Made by a program: the position numbers and the translations under genes. Below are positions 9,811 to 20,252 of a stretch of 64,000 bases of DNA, piece by piece; position 1 is the stretch's first letter; each line of letters begins with the position of its first letter. Source of the DNA: Pseudomonas sp. Root562 (GTDB taxonomy: Bacteria; Pseudomonadota; Gammaproteobacteria; Pseudomonadales; Pseudomonadaceae); contig NZ_LMGK01000002.1 in assembly GCF_001427125.1 (NCBI RefSeq), forward strand, positions 124,001 through 188,000, written 5' to 3'. A model generated the notes under the pieces. It was not told the DNA's origin. It saw nothing but the letters and a program-made list of their open reading frames with translations, and made no database searches.

Positions 9811-10886
9811 AAGGCTAGATCCTCAGGTGTGAATGTCATCTTGAATGAACGATACGGAGCGAAATCACTCGGCTTCATTCCCTGCATTTCTGTCAAACGT
9901 CCAATATTCTTCACCGCTGCCACAGCCGATGCGTCGAACGGACCGTCGCCACTGGACTTGGCCACGCTGACCGAAGTCACCGTACCGTCCGGCAACATGC
10001 CGATTTGCAACACGACCGTCATGCCTTTGCGGGCCGAAGGTGGACGAGCCCAGCCTTCCGCTGCACGAGCGCGAATCAGGTCATCGAAACTGCCGGCGAC
10101 TTCGTCACCCTGCTCATCGGCCAAGGCCTGCTGACGCTGCGGCGTGTCGGAAAGCAAATCTGCCAGGGCCTGAGCCTTTTTGTCTTCGGCGGATTTACGT
10201 GCCGCTTCCTGCGCTTTCTTCTTCGCAGCATCGGCAGCAGCTTTCTTCTTCGCTTCATCGGCGACTTTCTTCTTCGCCTCTTCAGCTTCAGCTTTCTTCT
10301 TGGCGTCTTCCGCGGCTTTCTTCTTCGCGTCTTCGACGATCTTTTTCTTCGCTTCTTCAGCGGCCGCTTTCTTGGCCTCTTCTTCAGCAGCCTTCTTGGC
10401 TTCTTCTTCCGCTTTCTTCTTGGCTATATCAGCCAATTGTTTCTCTTCTGCCTTCTTGGCTTCGGCGGTCTTCTTCGCTTCATCGGCTTTCTTGGCTTCA
10501 TCAGCCTTTTTCGCCTCTTCCGCTTTCTTCGACTCGTCGGCCTTCTTGGCTTCCTCGGCCTTTTGAGCCGCTTCTTCTTTCTTTTGTTCCGCAGCCTTCA
10601 CCGCTTCCTGCTCGACCTTTTTCTGCTCCATCTGCTCGACTTCGGTCTGGCGCGCGGCGGATTTCTTCGCCTCACCCGCAATCTTCTGATTGGTCTGGGT
10701 GGTCGCCTGACTTTTCGATTTCAGCTGGTACAGGGTCGCCTGGACAATCGGCTTGGCCGGCGGCAACTCCGGGGTAAAGGCGAAACTGACAAACAGCATG
10801 CCGAACACCAGCACGTGCAAGCCAATCGCCCAGACACTAGGCCAGAAGTAGCTTTCCGAGGCGGACGGCTCTCGCTGTTGCTGCAT
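9807..10886 (-). CDS. tolA: Inner-membrane-anchored energy-transducing protein TolA
   Basis: The 359-residue protein has one N-terminal membrane helix (about 14-34). A long lysine/alanine/glutamate-rich helical domain II follows (about 75-240, EAKKA-type repeats). The compact domain III (about 265-359) reaches TolB and Pal and is used by some phages and colicin-like toxins. TolA couples the TolQR proton motor to the outer membrane. Its ATG overlaps the tolR stop by one base. The low-complexity repeats produce long antisense frames that are not genes. Confidence 0.96.
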   Translation of the reverse strand: MQQQREPSASESYFWPSVWAIGLHVLVFGMLFVSFAFTPELPPAKPIVQATLYQLKSKSQATTQTNQKIAGEAKKSAARQTEVEQMEQKKVEQEAVKAAEQKKEEAAQKAEEAKKADESKKAEEAKKADEAKKADEAKKTAEAKKAEEKQLADIAKKKAEEEAKKAAEEEAKKAAAEEAKKKIVEDAKKKAAEDAKKKAEAEEAKKKVADEAKKKAAADAAKKKAQEAARKSAEDKKAQALADLLSDTPQRQQALADEQGDEVAGSFDDLIRARAAEGWARPPSARKGMTVVLQIGMLPDGTVTSVSVAKSSGDGPFDASAVAAVKNIGRLTEMQGMKPSDFAPYRSFKMTFTPEDLAL

Positions 10887-11347
10887 CAGGGCGCCTCGGT
10901 AATCAAGCCAACATTACCGACGCCGGCCTTCTGCAACCCGCCCATGGCGCCCATGACAGAGCCGTAGTCGACACTCTTGTCGCCGCGAATGAAGACCTGG
11001 GTACGCTTGCCGCCTTCGTTGCCGACGCGAATGATCTTGGTCACCGCATCGGTCATCTGCGGCAGGGTCATCGCCCTGTCCTGCTGCTTCTCGGTGTCGA
11101 CTTCGCTGCCAAGGTTCCAGTAATAGGTCTTGTCAGACTTGATGGAAATGGTCAGGACCTGTGTGTTGTTGTCCTGCGGCAAGGCTTCGCTGGAAACCTT
11201 GGGCAGATCAACTTTCACGCCCTGATTGAGCATCGGCGCGGTCACCATGAAGATGACCAGCAGCACCAGCATCACGTCGATGTAAGGCACTACGTTCATC
11301 TCGGCGACCGGCTTGCGCTTGTTTCGTGCTCGAGCGATTAAAGCCAT
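10886..11347 (-). CDS. tolR: Tol-Pal proton-motor subunit TolR
   Basis: A 153-residue ExbD/TolR-family protein. It has a short cytoplasmic N-terminus (RKPVAEMNVVPYID), a single membrane helix (about 22-42) carrying the conserved proton-path aspartate in the YIDVMLVLL motif, and a periplasmic domain. With TolQ it forms the proton-driven motor energising TolA. It follows tolQ by 14 bases. Confidence 0.97.
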   Translation of the reverse strand: MALIARARNKRKPVAEMNVVPYIDVMLVLLVIFMVTAPMLNQGVKVDLPKVSSEALPQDNNTQVLTISIKSDKTYYWNLGSEVDTEKQQDRAMTLPQMTDAVTKIIRVGNEGGKRTQVFIRGDKSVDYGSVMGAMGGLQKAGVGNVGLITEAP

Positions 11348-11361
11348 TGGAAATTACCTGC

Positions 11362-12057
11362 TTATTCTTCGCTGGTGTGCACTTTGCGGTGCAGGATCGC
11401 CTGGAATTCATCGGCGAAGGTGTAGTAGCGGCTGATCAGCGTTTCGCTGCGAGCGGCAAAACGGTTGTAGGCGATAACGGCAGGAATCGCGGCGAACAGA
11501 CCAATCGCGGTAGCGATCAGTGCTTCGGCGATACCGGGTGCAACAGTTGCCAGCGTTGCTTGCTGGGCAGTCGCCAGGCCGCGGAAGGAGTTCATGATGC
11601 CCCACACAGTACCGAACAGACCGATGTACGGACTCACGGAACCGACGGTGGCCAGGAACGGCAGGCTTTGCTCGAGCTTTTCTTCTTCGCGGGAGATCGC
11701 GACGCGCATGGCACGGGCTACGCCTTCCATGACCGCTTCAGGGTCAACGCCTGGCTGCTGGCGCAGACGGGAGAATTCCTTGAAACCGGCGCGGAAGATC
11801 TGCTCGACACCCGAATCAGGGTCCGGGTTGCTGCCGGCCTGGCGGTAGAGTTTGGACAGGTCGATACCCGACCAGAAGCGCTCCTCGAAGCTCTCCAGGG
11901 CACGTCGACCGGCGCGCAGCAGGTTGCTGCGCTGAAAGATCATGATCCATGAGGTCACCGATGCGGCTACCAGGGTCAGCATTACCAGTTGCACCACGAT
12001 ACTGGCATTGCTGACCAGGCTCCACATGGAGGAATGGTCGACGACGTTAGCTTCCAC
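11362..12057 (-). CDS. tolQ: Tol-Pal proton-motor subunit TolQ
   Basis: An ExbB/TolQ-family inner-membrane protein of 231 residues with three membrane helices: about 17-40, and the paired helices around 137-160 and 172-195. The region [27 protein letters not shown], part of the third-helix channel lining, is highly characteristic. The start overlaps the ybgC stop by 11 bases. Confidence 0.97.
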   Translation of the reverse strand: MEANVVDHSSMWSLVSNASIVVQLVMLTLVAASVTSWIMIFQRSNLLRAGRRALESFEERFWSGIDLSKLYRQAGSNPDPDSGVEQIFRAGFKEFSRLRQQPGVDPEAVMEGVARAMRVAISREEEKLEQSLPFLATVGSVSPYIGLFGTVWGIMNSFRGLATAQQATLATVAPGIAEALIATAIGLFAAIPAVIAYNRFAARSETLISRYYTFADEFQAILHRKVHTSEE

Positions 12058-12514
12058 GCTTTATCTCCTGCTTTGAGTGAGTACCCGCGCCGCTCACGTC
12101 GGCAAAGGCCGCTCGTAGAGCTTCGGGAATGGCCCGGGGTTTTAAACTGTCAGTGCGCACACAGGCCACCAGAAACTGCCCTTCACAGAGCAGCGCATCA
12201 TCCGTTGCCCGCCTGACCTGCTGTTTGAAGCGCAGGCTGGCACGGTTCAATTCGATTACTTCAGCGCTTACCAGCAGCTCGTCGTCCAGTCGCGCCGGCG
12301 CGTGGTAGCGCGCTTCGCTGGAATGCACGACGAACAACAGGTCCTCCCCTGCCAGCTGCGATTGGGCAAAGCCCAGTTCTCGTAGCCGCTCGGTTCGAGC
12401 CCGTTCCATAAACTTGAGGTAATTGACGTAATACACGATGCCGCCCGCATCGGTGTCTTCGTAATAAACGCGACAACGATGTGCGAAAGGCTCAAGCCCG
12501 TTTTGCGCGCGCAT
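12047..12514 (-). CDS. ybgC: Tol-Pal-associated acyl-CoA thioesterase YbgC
   Basis: A 155-residue hotdog-fold thioesterase. The signature [19 protein letters not shown] (about residues 17-35) includes the catalytic aspartate of the 4-hydroxybenzoyl-CoA thioesterase group. It is the first gene of the ybgC-tolQRAB-pal-cpoB operon and overlaps tolQ. The family hydrolyses short- to medium-chain acyl-CoA or acyl-ACP; its exact contribution to envelope function is unsettled. Confidence 0.95.
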   Translation of the reverse strand: MRAQNGLEPFAHRCRVYYEDTDAGGIVYYVNYLKFMERARTERLRELGFAQSQLAGEDLLFVVHSSEARYHAPARLDDELLVSAEVIELNRASLRFKQQVRRATDDALLCEGQFLVACVRTDSLKPRAIPEALRAAFADVSGAGTHSKQEIKRGS

Positions 12515-12640
12515 ACTCTAGTGCTTACTCCTCAGGTTGCCAATCGGCCAGGCAACTGTTTTTCATTGTTCTGCGGCTTTCTCGCGAAAGTACGGTCCTA
12601 GGACAGCACAATGCCCGAAAATTCAGCACGCAAAAGTTAA

Positions 12641-13702
12641 TTAATCGTCCACGGCATCAAGGAATTCGTCTACCACGGGCATCTCACCCAATCGTGACGG
12701 AATGTTTAAGCCGAAGTGCAGGTAGGCATGCCGCGTCACCACCCGCCCCCGCGGCGTGCGCATGATATAGCCCTGCTGGATCAGGTAAGGTTCCAGCACG
12801 TCTTCGATGGTGTGGCGCTCTTCACTGATCGCCGCCGCGAGGCTATCGACCCCGACCGGCCCGCCATCGAATTTCTCGATCATGGTCAGCAACAGACGCC
12901 GGTCCTGGTGATCGAAGCCGCGCTCGTCGACATCCAGCAGATTCAGGGCCAGATCGGCAATCGGTTTAGTGATATGGCCCTTGGCACGGACTTCGGCGAA
13001 GTCGCGTACACGACGCAGCAGACGGTTGGCGATTCGCGGGGTGCCGCGGGCGCGGCGGGCGATTTCGAAGGCGCCCTCCGGGTCGAGCGGCAAGCCGAGG
13101 ATACTGGCCGAGCGGCTGACAATCGTCGACAGATCGGCGTTGTTGTAGAACTCCAGGCGCTGGACGATGCCGAAACGGTCGCGCAACGGATTGGTCAGCA
13201 TCCCCGCCCGTGTCGTTGCGCCAACCAGGGTGAACGGCGGCAGATCGAGCTTGATCGAACGCGCAGCCGGGCCTTCGCCGATCATGATGTCGAGCTGGAA
13301 ATCTTCCATCGCCGGATACAGCACTTCTTCGACAATCGGTGACAAGCGATGGATTTCGTCGATGAACAGTACGTCGTGCGGTTCAAGGTTGGTCAGCAGC
13401 GCGGCCAGATCACCCGGACGCTCAAGGACCGGCCCCGAGGTGCTTTTGATCGACACCCCCATTTCCTGGGCGATGATGTTGGCCAGCGTGGTTTTACCCA
13501 GCCCCGGAGGACCGAAGATCAGGGTGTGATCAAGGGATTCGTTACGGCCACGGGCAGCCTGGATGAACAACTCCATTTGCTCGCGAACGGTCGGCTGGCC
13601 GATGTATTCGGCCAGGCTGACAGGACGAATCGCCCGGTCCTGGACTTCCTCGCGGTCACGAGGTCCACCCGTGGCGGCGATCAGACGATCAGCTTCAATC
13701 AC
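12641..13702 (-). CDS. ruvB: Holliday junction branch-migration ATPase RuvB
   Basis: The hexameric AAA+ motor of the RuvABC resolvasome, 353 residues. Visible motifs are Walker [10 protein letters not shown] (about 64-72), Walker [11 protein letters not shown] (about 110-119), sensor I GATTRAG and the arginine finger region NPLRDRFG. The C-terminal winged helix contains [16 protein letters not shown]. The ATG immediately follows the ruvA stop, so the two are translated together. Confidence 0.97.
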   Translation of the reverse strand: MIEADRLIAATGGPRDREEVQDRAIRPVSLAEYIGQPTVREQMELFIQAARGRNESLDHTLIFGPPGLGKTTLANIIAQEMGVSIKSTSGPVLERPGDLAALLTNLEPHDVLFIDEIHRLSPIVEEVLYPAMEDFQLDIMIGEGPAARSIKLDLPPFTLVGATTRAGMLTNPLRDRFGIVQRLEFYNNADLSTIVSRSASILGLPLDPEGAFEIARRARGTPRIANRLLRRVRDFAEVRAKGHITKPIADLALNLLDVDERGFDHQDRRLLLTMIEKFDGGPVGVDSLAAAISEERHTIEDVLEPYLIQQGYIMRTPRGRVVTRHAYLHFGLNIPSRLGEMPVVDEFLDAVDD

Positions 13703-14311
13703 TTAGATCATTCCCTTCAGGGCACGACGAATCATGTCTTCACTGCTCAAGCCTTTCTCCTTGATCGCGGAAATCGCCTTGCTGGCTTCCTGCGGCTTGT
13801 AGCCCAGGGAGATCAGCGCGCTGACCGCGTCGTTTTCGGCGGTATTGACCGGTGCAGGGCCGTCCGGCTGGTTCGGCACCAGGGCAAACATCGCCGGCAC
13901 GGTTTCCCAGGCCTTGAAGCGATCCTTGAGTTCGACCAACAGGCGTTCTGCGGTTTTCTTGCCCACGCCCGGCACCTTGGTCAACGCCGATGTGTCCTGG
14001 GACTGCACGCAACGCACCAGTTCATCGACCTCCAGACTCGACATCAAGGCCAGGGCCAGTTTCGGCCCTACACCGTTGAGACGAATCAATTCGCGGAAAA
14101 AGTCTCGCTCGCGCTTGCCGACGAAGCCATAGAGTAACTGCGCGTCTTCGCGTACGACCAAATGGGTGTGCAAGGTCAGCGGTTCACCGACCGACGGCAA
14201 ACGATACAGCGTGGTCATGGGCACTTCCAGCTCATAGCCCAGACCATTTACATCCAGAATCAGGTGCGGTGGCTGTTTTTCAGCCAGAGTGCCGCGCAAG
14301 CGTCCAATCAC
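13703..14311 (-). CDS. ruvA: Holliday junction DNA-binding protein RuvA
   Basis: A 202-residue tetramer-forming protein that clamps four-way junctions and recruits RuvB. It has an N-terminal OB-fold domain (MIGRLRGTL), central helix-hairpin-helix motifs ([16 protein letters not shown] and [16 protein letters not shown]), and a C-terminal UBA-like RuvB-contact domain ([18 protein letters not shown]). The start codon is GTG at 14311-14309. Confidence 0.97.
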   Translation of the reverse strand: MIGRLRGTLAEKQPPHLILDVNGLGYELEVPMTTLYRLPSVGEPLTLHTHLVVREDAQLLYGFVGKRERDFFRELIRLNGVGPKLALALMSSLEVDELVRCVQSQDTSALTKVPGVGKKTAERLLVELKDRFKAWETVPAMFALVPNQPDGPAPVNTAENDAVSALISLGYKPQEASKAISAIKEKGLSSEDMIRRALKGMI

Positions 14312-14425
14312 GTTACAGATCCTTGAGCGTTGGCCAGCACGAGGCCAGCGACTGACAGAGCAAGGGGTTCGGCCGACAACACAGGCGCGAAACCCTCATT
14401 CCGGGAAAAATGATTGCTGATGCTA

Positions 14426-14950
14426 TCAGAGACGCAGGCGCCCGCCACGACTGCGTGCCGCCCCCAAGCCGTGGGGCAAGAGACTGGAGCGGGTGTGAGC
14501 ATGGCAAATGGCGATGGCCAGGGCGTCCGAGGCATCGATTTGTGGCTTGCTGGTCAGTTTCAGCATATGCATGACCATCATCTGGACCTGCTCTTTATTG
14601 GCAGCGCCAGTGCCGACTACAGCCTGCTTGACCTGGGTCGCGGTGTACTCGGCGATTTCCAGGCTTTCTTCCGCACCCGCCACGATAGCGGCGCCACGGG
14701 CCTGCCCCAGTTTCAGGGCTGAGTCGGCATTGCGGGCCATGAACACCTTTTCGATGCCCATGGTCACCGGCTTGTACATCTGGATAATCTCCCGCACACC
14801 GCGGTAGACAATTTGCAGACGCTCATGCAGCTCGCCCGCGCCGGTACGGATACAGCCAGAGGCCACATACTCGCAGCCGCGCCCGGTATCACGAACAACG
14901 CCATAACCGGTGATGCGCGAACCGGGGTCGATACCAAGAATTAAAGTCAT
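14426..14950 (-). CDS. ruvC: Crossover junction endodeoxyribonuclease RuvC
   Basis: The resolvase that nicks Holliday junctions symmetrically. The 174-residue RNase H-like fold shows the catalytic acids: ILGIDPGSR (first Asp, about residue 7), GIEKVF (Glu, about 66), and the [12 protein letters not shown] segment (two Asp, about 138-141). It is upstream of ruvA, separated by 114 bases that contain no gene I can support. Confidence 0.97.
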   Translation of the reverse strand: MTLILGIDPGSRITGYGVVRDTGRGCEYVASGCIRTGAGELHERLQIVYRGVREIIQMYKPVTMGIEKVFMARNADSALKLGQARGAAIVAGAEESLEIAEYTATQVKQAVVGTGAANKEQVQMMVMHMLKLTSKPQIDASDALAIAICHAHTRSSLLPHGLGAARSRGGRLRL

Positions 14951-15001
14951 AACGCCTGCGGGTTGGGTAAGTGCACTGCATTCAATACAGCGAATAACAG
15001 A

Positions 15002-15091
15002 TGTGGGAGCTGGCTTGCCAGCGATGGCGCAGGCTCATCCAACAAAGATGTTGCCTGACTCACTGTCATCGCTGGCAAGCCAGCTCCCACA
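15002..15091. repeat. REP-type palindrome, family A
   Basis: The perfect inverted arms TGTGGGAGCTGGCTTGCCAG (15002-15021) and complement (15072-15091), with GCGATGG/TCATCGC extensions, lie between yebC and ruvC. It is the same family as 176-265 and 38793-38885. Confidence 0.85.
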
Positions 15092-15108
15092 TTGGATCCT
15101 GGCTACCT

Positions 15109-15855
15109 TCAACCGAGCTGAGCGGCTACCGACTCCGGGATCTCGGCATTGGAGTAGACGTTCTGCACGTCATCCAGGTCTTCGAGCATGTCGATCAGCT
15201 TGAGGACTTTTTCGGCACCTTCCAGATCGAGTTCGGCGCTGGTGGTCGGCAACATGACGATTTCAGCGTCATCCCCTTTGAAACCCGCCGCTTCCAGCGC
15301 GTTTCGCACGGAATAGAACCCGGCGAACGAGGTGAACACATCGATCGACCCGTCTTCGTTGGTCACCACGTCATCGGCGTCGGCTTCCATGGCAGCCTCC
15401 ATCAACGCGTCTTCGTCGACACCGGCGGCGAAGGAAATCTGCCCCTTGCGCTCGAACAGATAGGCCACCGAACCGTCAGTCCCCAGGTTACCGCCGCACT
15501 TGCTGAACGCGTGGCGGACAGCGGCTGCAGTGCGATTACGGTTGTCGGTCATGCACTCGACCATCACCGCCACGCCACCCGGGCCGTAACCTTCATAGGT
15601 CAACTCGACCACGTCGTCGGTATCGGCAGCGCCAGTACCGCGGGCGATGGCGCGATCGATGATGTCACGGCTCATGTTGGCACCCAGCGCCTTGTCCAGG
15701 GCCAGGCGCAGACGCGGGTTGGAACCGGGATCACCACCACCCTGACGGGCAGCAACGGTCAGTTCACGAATCCACTTGGTGAAGATCTTGCCCCTCTTGG
15801 CATCCTGACGTTCTTTGCGGTGCTTGATGTTCGCCCACTTGGAATGACCTGCCAT
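15109..15855 (-). CDS. yebC: YebC/PmpR-family DNA-binding regulator or translation factor
   Basis: A 248-residue protein with the invariant start [14 protein letters not shown] and the family core ([36 protein letters not shown]). YebC proteins bind DNA, and recent work links the family to relief of ribosome stalling. The orthologue at this locus in P. aeruginosa is known as pmpR, a repressor of the PQS system; that name is inferred here from synteny. The longer in-frame start at 15957 would place 34 atypical residues before MAGHSKW and is rejected. Confidence 0.95.
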   Translation of the reverse strand: MAGHSKWANIKHRKERQDAKRGKIFTKWIRELTVAARQGGGDPGSNPRLRLALDKALGANMSRDIIDRAIARGTGAADTDDVVELTYEGYGPGGVAVMVECMTDNRNRTAAAVRHAFSKCGGNLGTDGSVAYLFERKGQISFAAGVDEDALMEAAMEADADDVVTNEDGSIDVFTSFAGFYSVRNALEAAGFKGDDAEIVMLPTTSAELDLEGAEKVLKLIDMLEDLDDVQNVYSNAEIPESVAAQLG

Positions 15856-15939
15856 AACTCGCTCCGAATTCTCTTTGAAACATTGCCCGCCACGCTGAGT
15901 CGCGCCGGCCGGCAAACAAAAATCTTGAACAGCTCTGTC

Positions 15940-15972
15940 TATAAAGAAAGGGCGCATCCGAAGATGCGCCCT
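15940..15972 (-). terminator. Intrinsic terminator of aspS
   Basis: On the minus strand, AGGGCGCATC - TTCG - GATGCGCCCT forms a 10-bp stem with a stable tetraloop, followed by TTTCTTTA, 7 bases after the aspS stop. Confidence 0.88.
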
Positions 15973-15978
15973 CCAGCC

Positions 15979-17754
15979 TTACTCGGCCTTTGGTGTTTCG
16001 CGCAGGCGAATGTGCAGTTCACGCAATGCCTTGGCATCTACCTGACCCGGAGCCTGAGTCATGACGTCTGCCGCGCTCTGGGTTTTCGGGAAGGCGATCA
16101 CTTCACGGATCGACTGGGCGCCGGTCATCAGCATCACCAGACGATCCAGACCGAAGGCCAGGCCACCGTGCGGCGGCGCGCCGTACTTGAGGGCGTCGAG
16201 CAGGAAGCCGAACTTCTCTTCCTGTTCCGCTTCATTGATGCCCAGCAGGCGGAATACCGATTGCTGCATTTCCTTGCGGTGGATACGGATCGAACCGCCA
16301 CCCAGCTCGGTACCGTTCAACACCATGTCGTAGGCTCGGGACAGCGCGCCAGCCGGGTTGGCTTCCAGCTCTGCCGGGGTGCACTTCGGTGCGGTGAACG
16401 GGTGGTGCAAAGCGGTGAAGCTGCCGTCGTCGTTCTCTTCGAACATCGGGAAGTCGACGACCCACATCGGCGCCCACTCGCAGGTCAGCAGGTTCAGATC
16501 GTTACCGACCTTGATCCGCAGCGCGCCCAGGGCTTCGCTGACGATCTTGGCCTTGTCGGCACCGAAGAACACGATGTCGCCGTCAACTGCACCGACGCGA
16601 TCGAGAATCACGTTCAGGGATGCTTCAGGGATGTTCTTGACGATTGGCGACTGCAAGCCTTCGACGCCTTTGGCGCGTTCGTTGACCTTGATGTACGCCA
16701 GGCCCTTGGCACCGTAGATGCCGACGAACTTGGTGTAGTCGTCGATCTTGCTGCGCGGCATGCTCGCCCCGCCCGGTACGCGCAGTGCGGCAACGCGGCA
16801 TTTCGGATCGTTGGCCGGACCGCTGAATACCTTGAAATCAACTTCCTTGAGTTGATCGGCAACGTCAACCAGTTCCAGCGGGTTACGCAGGTCTGGCTTG
16901 TCGGAACCGTAGCGGCGCATGGCTTCTTCAAAGGTCATGTGCGGGAAATCACCGAATTCCAGATCCAGCACTTCCTTGAACAGGTTGCGGATCATGGCTT
17001 CGGTCAGGCCCATGATGTCTTTTTCATCGAGGAAACTGGTTTCGATGTCGATCTGGGTGAATTCTGGCTGACGGTCGGCACGCAGGTCTTCGTCGCGGAA
17101 GCACTTGGCGATCTGGTAGTAACGGTCGAAGCCGGCCACCATCAGCAGCTGTTTGAACAGCTGTGGCGATTGCGGCAAGGCGAAGAACGAACCGGCGTGA
17201 GTACGGCTTGGCACCAGGTAGTCACGGGCACCTTCCGGGGTAGCGCGGGTCAGGATCGGCGTCTCGACGTCGAGGAAGCCGTTTTCGTCAAGGAAGCGAC
17301 GGATGCTGGTGGTCATGCGCGAACGCAGACGCAGCTTCTCGGCCATTTCCGGGCGACGCAGGTCGAGGAAGCGGTAGCGCAGACGGGTTTCTTCGCCGAC
17401 GTCGGAGAACTCGTTCAACGGGAACGGCGGGGTTTCCGATTCGTTCAGCACTTCCAGTTCATAGCCCAGGACTTCGATCATGCCTGACGCCATGTTGGCA
17501 TTGGTGGCACCGGCCGGACGCAGGCGGACCTTACCGGTGATCTTCACGACGAATTCGCTGCGCACGCGATCAGCGGCGGCGAAGCTCTCAGCGCGGTCCG
17601 GATCGAACACCACCTGGGCCAGACCGTCACGATCACGGATATCGAGGAAAATCACCCCACCGTGGTCACGGCGACGATGAACCCATCCGCAAAGGGTAAT
17701 TTCCTGGCCTTCCAGGCTTTCGTTCAGTTGGCCGCAATAATGGCTGCGCATCAT
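15979..17754 (-). CDS. aspS: Aspartyl-tRNA synthetase
   Basis: A class II aminoacyl-tRNA synthetase of 591 residues, typical for the bacterial type. It has an N-terminal anticodon-binding OB fold ([24 protein letters not shown]), then motif 2 ([19 protein letters not shown]), the bacterial GAD insertion domain in the middle, and motif 3 ([14 protein letters not shown]). In Pseudomonas the enzyme is reported to be non-discriminating and to also charge tRNA-Asn for GatCAB; that is family knowledge, not visible here. The start MMRSHYCGQ is chosen over a longer in-frame start at 17838. Confidence 0.96.
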   Translation of the reverse strand: MMRSHYCGQLNESLEGQEITLCGWVHRRRDHGGVIFLDIRDRDGLAQVVFDPDRAESFAAADRVRSEFVVKITGKVRLRPAGATNANMASGMIEVLGYELEVLNESETPPFPLNEFSDVGEETRLRYRFLDLRRPEMAEKLRLRSRMTTSIRRFLDENGFLDVETPILTRATPEGARDYLVPSRTHAGSFFALPQSPQLFKQLLMVAGFDRYYQIAKCFRDEDLRADRQPEFTQIDIETSFLDEKDIMGLTEAMIRNLFKEVLDLEFGDFPHMTFEEAMRRYGSDKPDLRNPLELVDVADQLKEVDFKVFSGPANDPKCRVAALRVPGGASMPRSKIDDYTKFVGIYGAKGLAYIKVNERAKGVEGLQSPIVKNIPEASLNVILDRVGAVDGDIVFFGADKAKIVSEALGALRIKVGNDLNLLTCEWAPMWVVDFPMFEENDDGSFTALHHPFTAPKCTPAELEANPAGALSRAYDMVLNGTELGGGSIRIHRKEMQQSVFRLLGINEAEQEEKFGFLLDALKYGAPPHGGLAFGLDRLVMLMTGAQSIREVIAFPKTQSAADVMTQAPGQVDAKALRELHIRLRETPKAE

Positions 17755-17852
17755 GGTAGTGGTTTCGCTTCTCGTAATTCGAAATTCGGTTGCAGGCCTC
17801 GCATACATAGGGTGCGAGGGCTCGCGCGTGTCGTTCAAGCCAGGCTCTGAAC

Positions 17853-18074
17853 CTAGTCAGCTTTGTCGCCGCCGGCCAGATTTTTCTTGGAACCGGTCTT
17901 GAAATCAGTCTCGTACCAGCCGGTGCCGCTGAGGCGGAAACCCGGCATGGACAGCATCTTTTTCAGCTCTGGCGCCTGGCAGGCAGGGCAGTCGACCAGC
18001 GGTGCATCGCTGATCTTTTGAATGGCTTCCAACTGATGACCACAGGAAGCACATTGGTAATCGTACATCGGCAT
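17853..18074 (-). CDS. FmdB-family zinc-ribbon protein
   Basis: A 73-residue protein beginning [16 protein letters not shown], with two CxxC knuckles (CASC and CPAC) about 20 residues apart that form a zinc ribbon. A Gly/Lys-rich tail follows. The family is named for a putative regulator of methylotroph amidase genes, but its function is unknown in most bacteria. It lies 98 bases upstream of aspS in the same direction, which suggests co-transcription. Confidence 0.9.
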   Translation of the reverse strand: MPMYDYQCASCGHQLEAIQKISDAPLVDCPACQAPELKKMLSMPGFRLSGTGWYETDFKTGSKKNLAGGDKAD

Positions 18075-18210
18075 GGGGGTTGTCTCGGCGATCAGATTGC
18101 TACCGCACACGCTGGGTTTTGCGGCAAAGAGCGGGATTATATCCATTAAATGAAGCCTGTGCAGCCGTAAGACTGCACAGATCGACACGCAATCCTTTCA
18201 GCGCCACCGG

Positions 18211-18549
18211 TCAAGCCATGCCCCTGCAATTCCCGCCCTTGAGACTGTGCACGACACAGACCACCCGCACCAACCCGCTGAAGTTCTTCACCCCGCCATG
18301 ACGCAAGTGCACCTCGCGATCAAGGTGGGACAACAGTGCACTGACCGAACAGCAGTTGGCTTTGGCCATCTGGGCCAAGATATCCCAGTAAACCTGCTCC
18401 AGCCGCATACACGTTGCAAAACCATTCAAACGCACCGATCGGGACAACGGCTGAACCAGCCCCATATCGAATTCACTGACAAACGGATCAATCCTTGAGT
18501 CTTTAACCGGACCGCTCCACCCTTCGTTTCGCCTCTCTCCATAAACCAT
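18211..18549 (-). CDS. Ribbon-helix-helix domain protein
   Basis: A 112-residue protein. A disordered N-terminus (about 1-40) is followed by a ribbon-helix-helix-like domain starting at SRSVRLNGFATCMRLEQVYWDIL, then a helix (ISALLSHLD-like) and a C-terminal hydrophobic strand (FSGLVRVVCVV). The strand pattern R-S-V-R-L plus the following helices resembles the RHH_4 group of putative DNA-binding proteins. The ATG at 18549 is preceded by AAAGGAG; the upstream in-frame start lacks a ribosome site. It lies between dps and the fmdB gene. The regulated target is unknown. Confidence 0.72.
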   Translation of the reverse strand: MVYGERRNEGWSGPVKDSRIDPFVSEFDMGLVQPLSRSVRLNGFATCMRLEQVYWDILAQMAKANCCSVSALLSHLDREVHLRHGGVKNFSGLVRVVCVVHSLKGGNCRGMA

Positions 18550-18759
18550 AACGCTGACACTCCTTTGCCATATCTGGTTTCCATAAGCGCAATCTGTGTG
18601 CTTATAAAACCGCGAGGACAACGTTATATCCAGATGACTTTTTGCCCATCCGCGTAGGAGAAGCCAACAGTTGAGGGGAGATCATGGAGCGCGTCCTACT
18701 CCGGAGCTTTTCCTACAATTGGTAGCGAAGACTCATTCAAGCATCACGCACTTTCGAGG

Positions 18760-18802
18760 GAGACAAACGCGCGAACAGCACTCACCCCGTGCCGTTCGCG
18801 CG
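18760..18802 (-). terminator. Terminator-like hairpin after dps
   Basis: The perfect 9-bp inverted repeat CGCGCGAAC / GTTCGCGCG (18768-18776, 18794-18802) lies just past the dps stop and is followed on the minus strand by TTTGT. Confidence 0.6.
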
Positions 18803-18810
18803 CCCGGATG

Positions 18811-19281
18811 TTACTGGTCCAGCAGTGCGCGCAACATCCACGCGGTTTTCTCGTGAACCTGCATACGCTGGGTCAGAAGATCGGCTGTCGGCTCGTCGCT
18901 GACCTTGTCCAGCAACGGGAAGATGCCGCGAGCGGTGCGTGTTACAGCTTCCTGGCCTTCGACCAACTGCCTGATCATGTCTTCGGCAGCAGGCACGCCC
19001 TCCTCCTCTTTGATGGAAGACAGCCGCGCATAAACGGCGTAGGCACCGGGTGCCGGAAATCCGAGTGCACGGATCCGCTCGGCAATCGAATCGACCGCCA
19101 GGGCCAATTCGTTGTATTGCTCTTCGAACATCAGGTGCAGGGTCCGGAACATCGGCCCGGTGACGTTCCAGTGGAAGTTATGTGTTTTCAAATAAAGTAC
19201 GTAGGTGTCCGACAACAGGCGCGAGAGCCCCTCGACGATGGACTTGCGATCCTCTTCACTGATACCGATATCGATTGCCAT
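18811..19281 (-). CDS. dps: Dps-family DNA-protecting ferritin-like protein
   Basis: A 156-residue four-helix-bundle protein that forms dodecamers, oxidises and stores iron, and shields DNA. The signature [39 protein letters not shown] includes the inter-subunit ferroxidase His and Asp/Glu ligands. The ATG is preceded by AGGGG. It is divergent from the cold-shock membrane gene across a 308-base gap, so its promoter lies there. Confidence 0.93.
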   Translation of the reverse strand: MAIDIGISEEDRKSIVEGLSRLLSDTYVLYLKTHNFHWNVTGPMFRTLHLMFEEQYNELALAVDSIAERIRALGFPAPGAYAVYARLSSIKEEEGVPAAEDMIRQLVEGQEAVTRTARGIFPLLDKVSDEPTADLLTQRMQVHEKTAWMLRALLDQ

Positions 19282-19589
19282 GTTTTTCCCCTAAAGGTGA
19301 TGAACTTCATCCAACAGGTGCAGGACCACTCTAGCAAGCCTGTCGTCGCATCGCAGCCCTGGATTGCCCGGGGTCCCGCGACAAATCGTCCCCGACACAC
19401 CGCTGGACGCCCTGATTTGAGTAGCCTGCGGCTTTGCTGTTAAATAGACATCGTGTCGTGGGTGCCTATTTTTCCGGGTGCCGCGCATAGGCTGATATCG
19501 GGTACGTGTCCAACGCCTCCTATTGTTCTGAAGCGAACCGTGCCTCGTCAGCTCTTCCTTGTGAGCCGTCTTAACGTGAGTCAATCAAA
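19282..19589. promoter_or_regulatory. Divergent intergenic region between dps and the membrane cold-shock gene
   Basis: 308 bases without a convincing gene. It must hold promoters for dps (minus) and the membrane-linked cold-shock gene (plus). I could not identify a clear OxyR, Fur or sigma-S site by eye. Confidence 0.4.
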
Positions 19590-20192
19590 ATGTTGAAAAT
19601 CGTCCACCTGCTAATAGGTGCAGCGGCCTTGCTGCTGTCCTTCATCCCTAGCCTGCGATCCGAAGCCGTACCTTACCTGCAACAACCCGATGCTCTGTAC
19701 CTGGCCTTTTTCGGCCTGCTTAACCTCACCCTCGCACCTGTCATCCCCTACTGGAACAAAGGCCCGCGTCATCAACTGCAAAACCTGGTCAGCGCCCTGC
19801 TGGTACTGGCTGTCGTTCTGCAAACCCTGACGCTGATCGCGCCGATGCCTGTGATCGCCGGTCAACCTGCCGTTCTGTTCAGCCTGGTCGCCGCTCTGGT
19901 TGCGGTTTTTCTGCACCTGGCCATCAGCTTCTACAAATCGTCACCGGCTGCCGCTTCGCCAAGCTACGACATGAGCAACCGCGATACCGGAACCGTCAAG
20001 TGGTTCAACACCTCCAAAGGCTTCGGCTTTATCTCCCGCGACTCCGGTGACGATATTTTCGTGCACTTCCGGGCCATTCGCGGTGAAGGCCATCGCGTCC
20101 TGGTCGAAGGCCAGCGCGTGGAGTTCTCTGTCATGAATCGTGACAAGGGCCTGCAAGCCGAAGATGTGATCGCCGCTCTGCCTCGCCGCTGA
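19590..20192 (+). CDS. Membrane-anchored cold-shock-domain protein
   Basis: A 200-residue protein in two parts. Residues 1-115 hold about four hydrophobic helices (roughly 4-20, 33-54, 64-86, 92-114). After a short Ala/Ser linker, residues 128-197 form a complete cold-shock domain with RNP1 (KGFGFI) and RNP2 (IFVHF). Met128 (codon at 19971) sits exactly where a free CspA would begin ([13 protein letters not shown]), so a soluble internal-start product is conceivable, although no good ribosome site precedes it. The inferred role is RNA binding at the inner membrane. It ends at a strong terminator shared with slyX. Confidence 0.88.
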   Translation: MLKIVHLLIGAAALLLSFIPSLRSEAVPYLQQPDALYLAFFGLLNLTLAPVIPYWNKGPRHQLQNLVSALLVLAVVLQTLTLIAPMPVIAGQPAVLFSLVAALVAVFLHLAISFYKSSPAAASPSYDMSNRDTGTVKWFNTSKGFGFISRDSGDDIFVHFRAIRGEGHRVLVEGQRVEFSVMNRDKGLQAEDVIAALPRR

Positions 20193-20203
20193 TACAAGGC
20201 GTA

Positions 20204-20241
20204 AAAAAACCGCGAACAGCCTGGCTGCTCGCGGTTTTTTA
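20204..20241. terminator. Bidirectional intrinsic terminator
   Basis: AAAAAACCGCGAACAGC / GCTGCTCGCGGTTTTTT forms a strong stem with T runs in both directions. It serves the membrane cold-shock gene (plus) and slyX (minus). Confidence 0.92.
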
Positions 20242-20252
20242 TTGTCTGCCAC

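Noticed and set aside
8371..10134. 587-codon plus-strand frame opposite pal and tolB
   Set aside because: Antisense to two recognised genes; no ribosome site or domain.
10200..10660. Dense repetitive CTTC/TTCTT-rich DNA, considered as a tandem repeat or CRISPR-like array
   Set aside because: The periodicity is codon-level repetition of the TolA helical domain; there are no uniform repeats with unique spacers.
10005..10967. Phe/Leu- or Ser-rich plus-strand frames opposite tolA, looking like membrane or repeat proteins
   Set aside because: They are produced by reading the Lys/Ala/Glu repeats of TolA backwards; no independent evidence for expression.
15001..17487. 828-codon open frame on the plus strand opposite yebC and aspS
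   Set aside because: It is the antisense shadow of two unmistakable genes in GC-rich DNA, starts inside a REP element, and has no domain or ribosome site I recognise.
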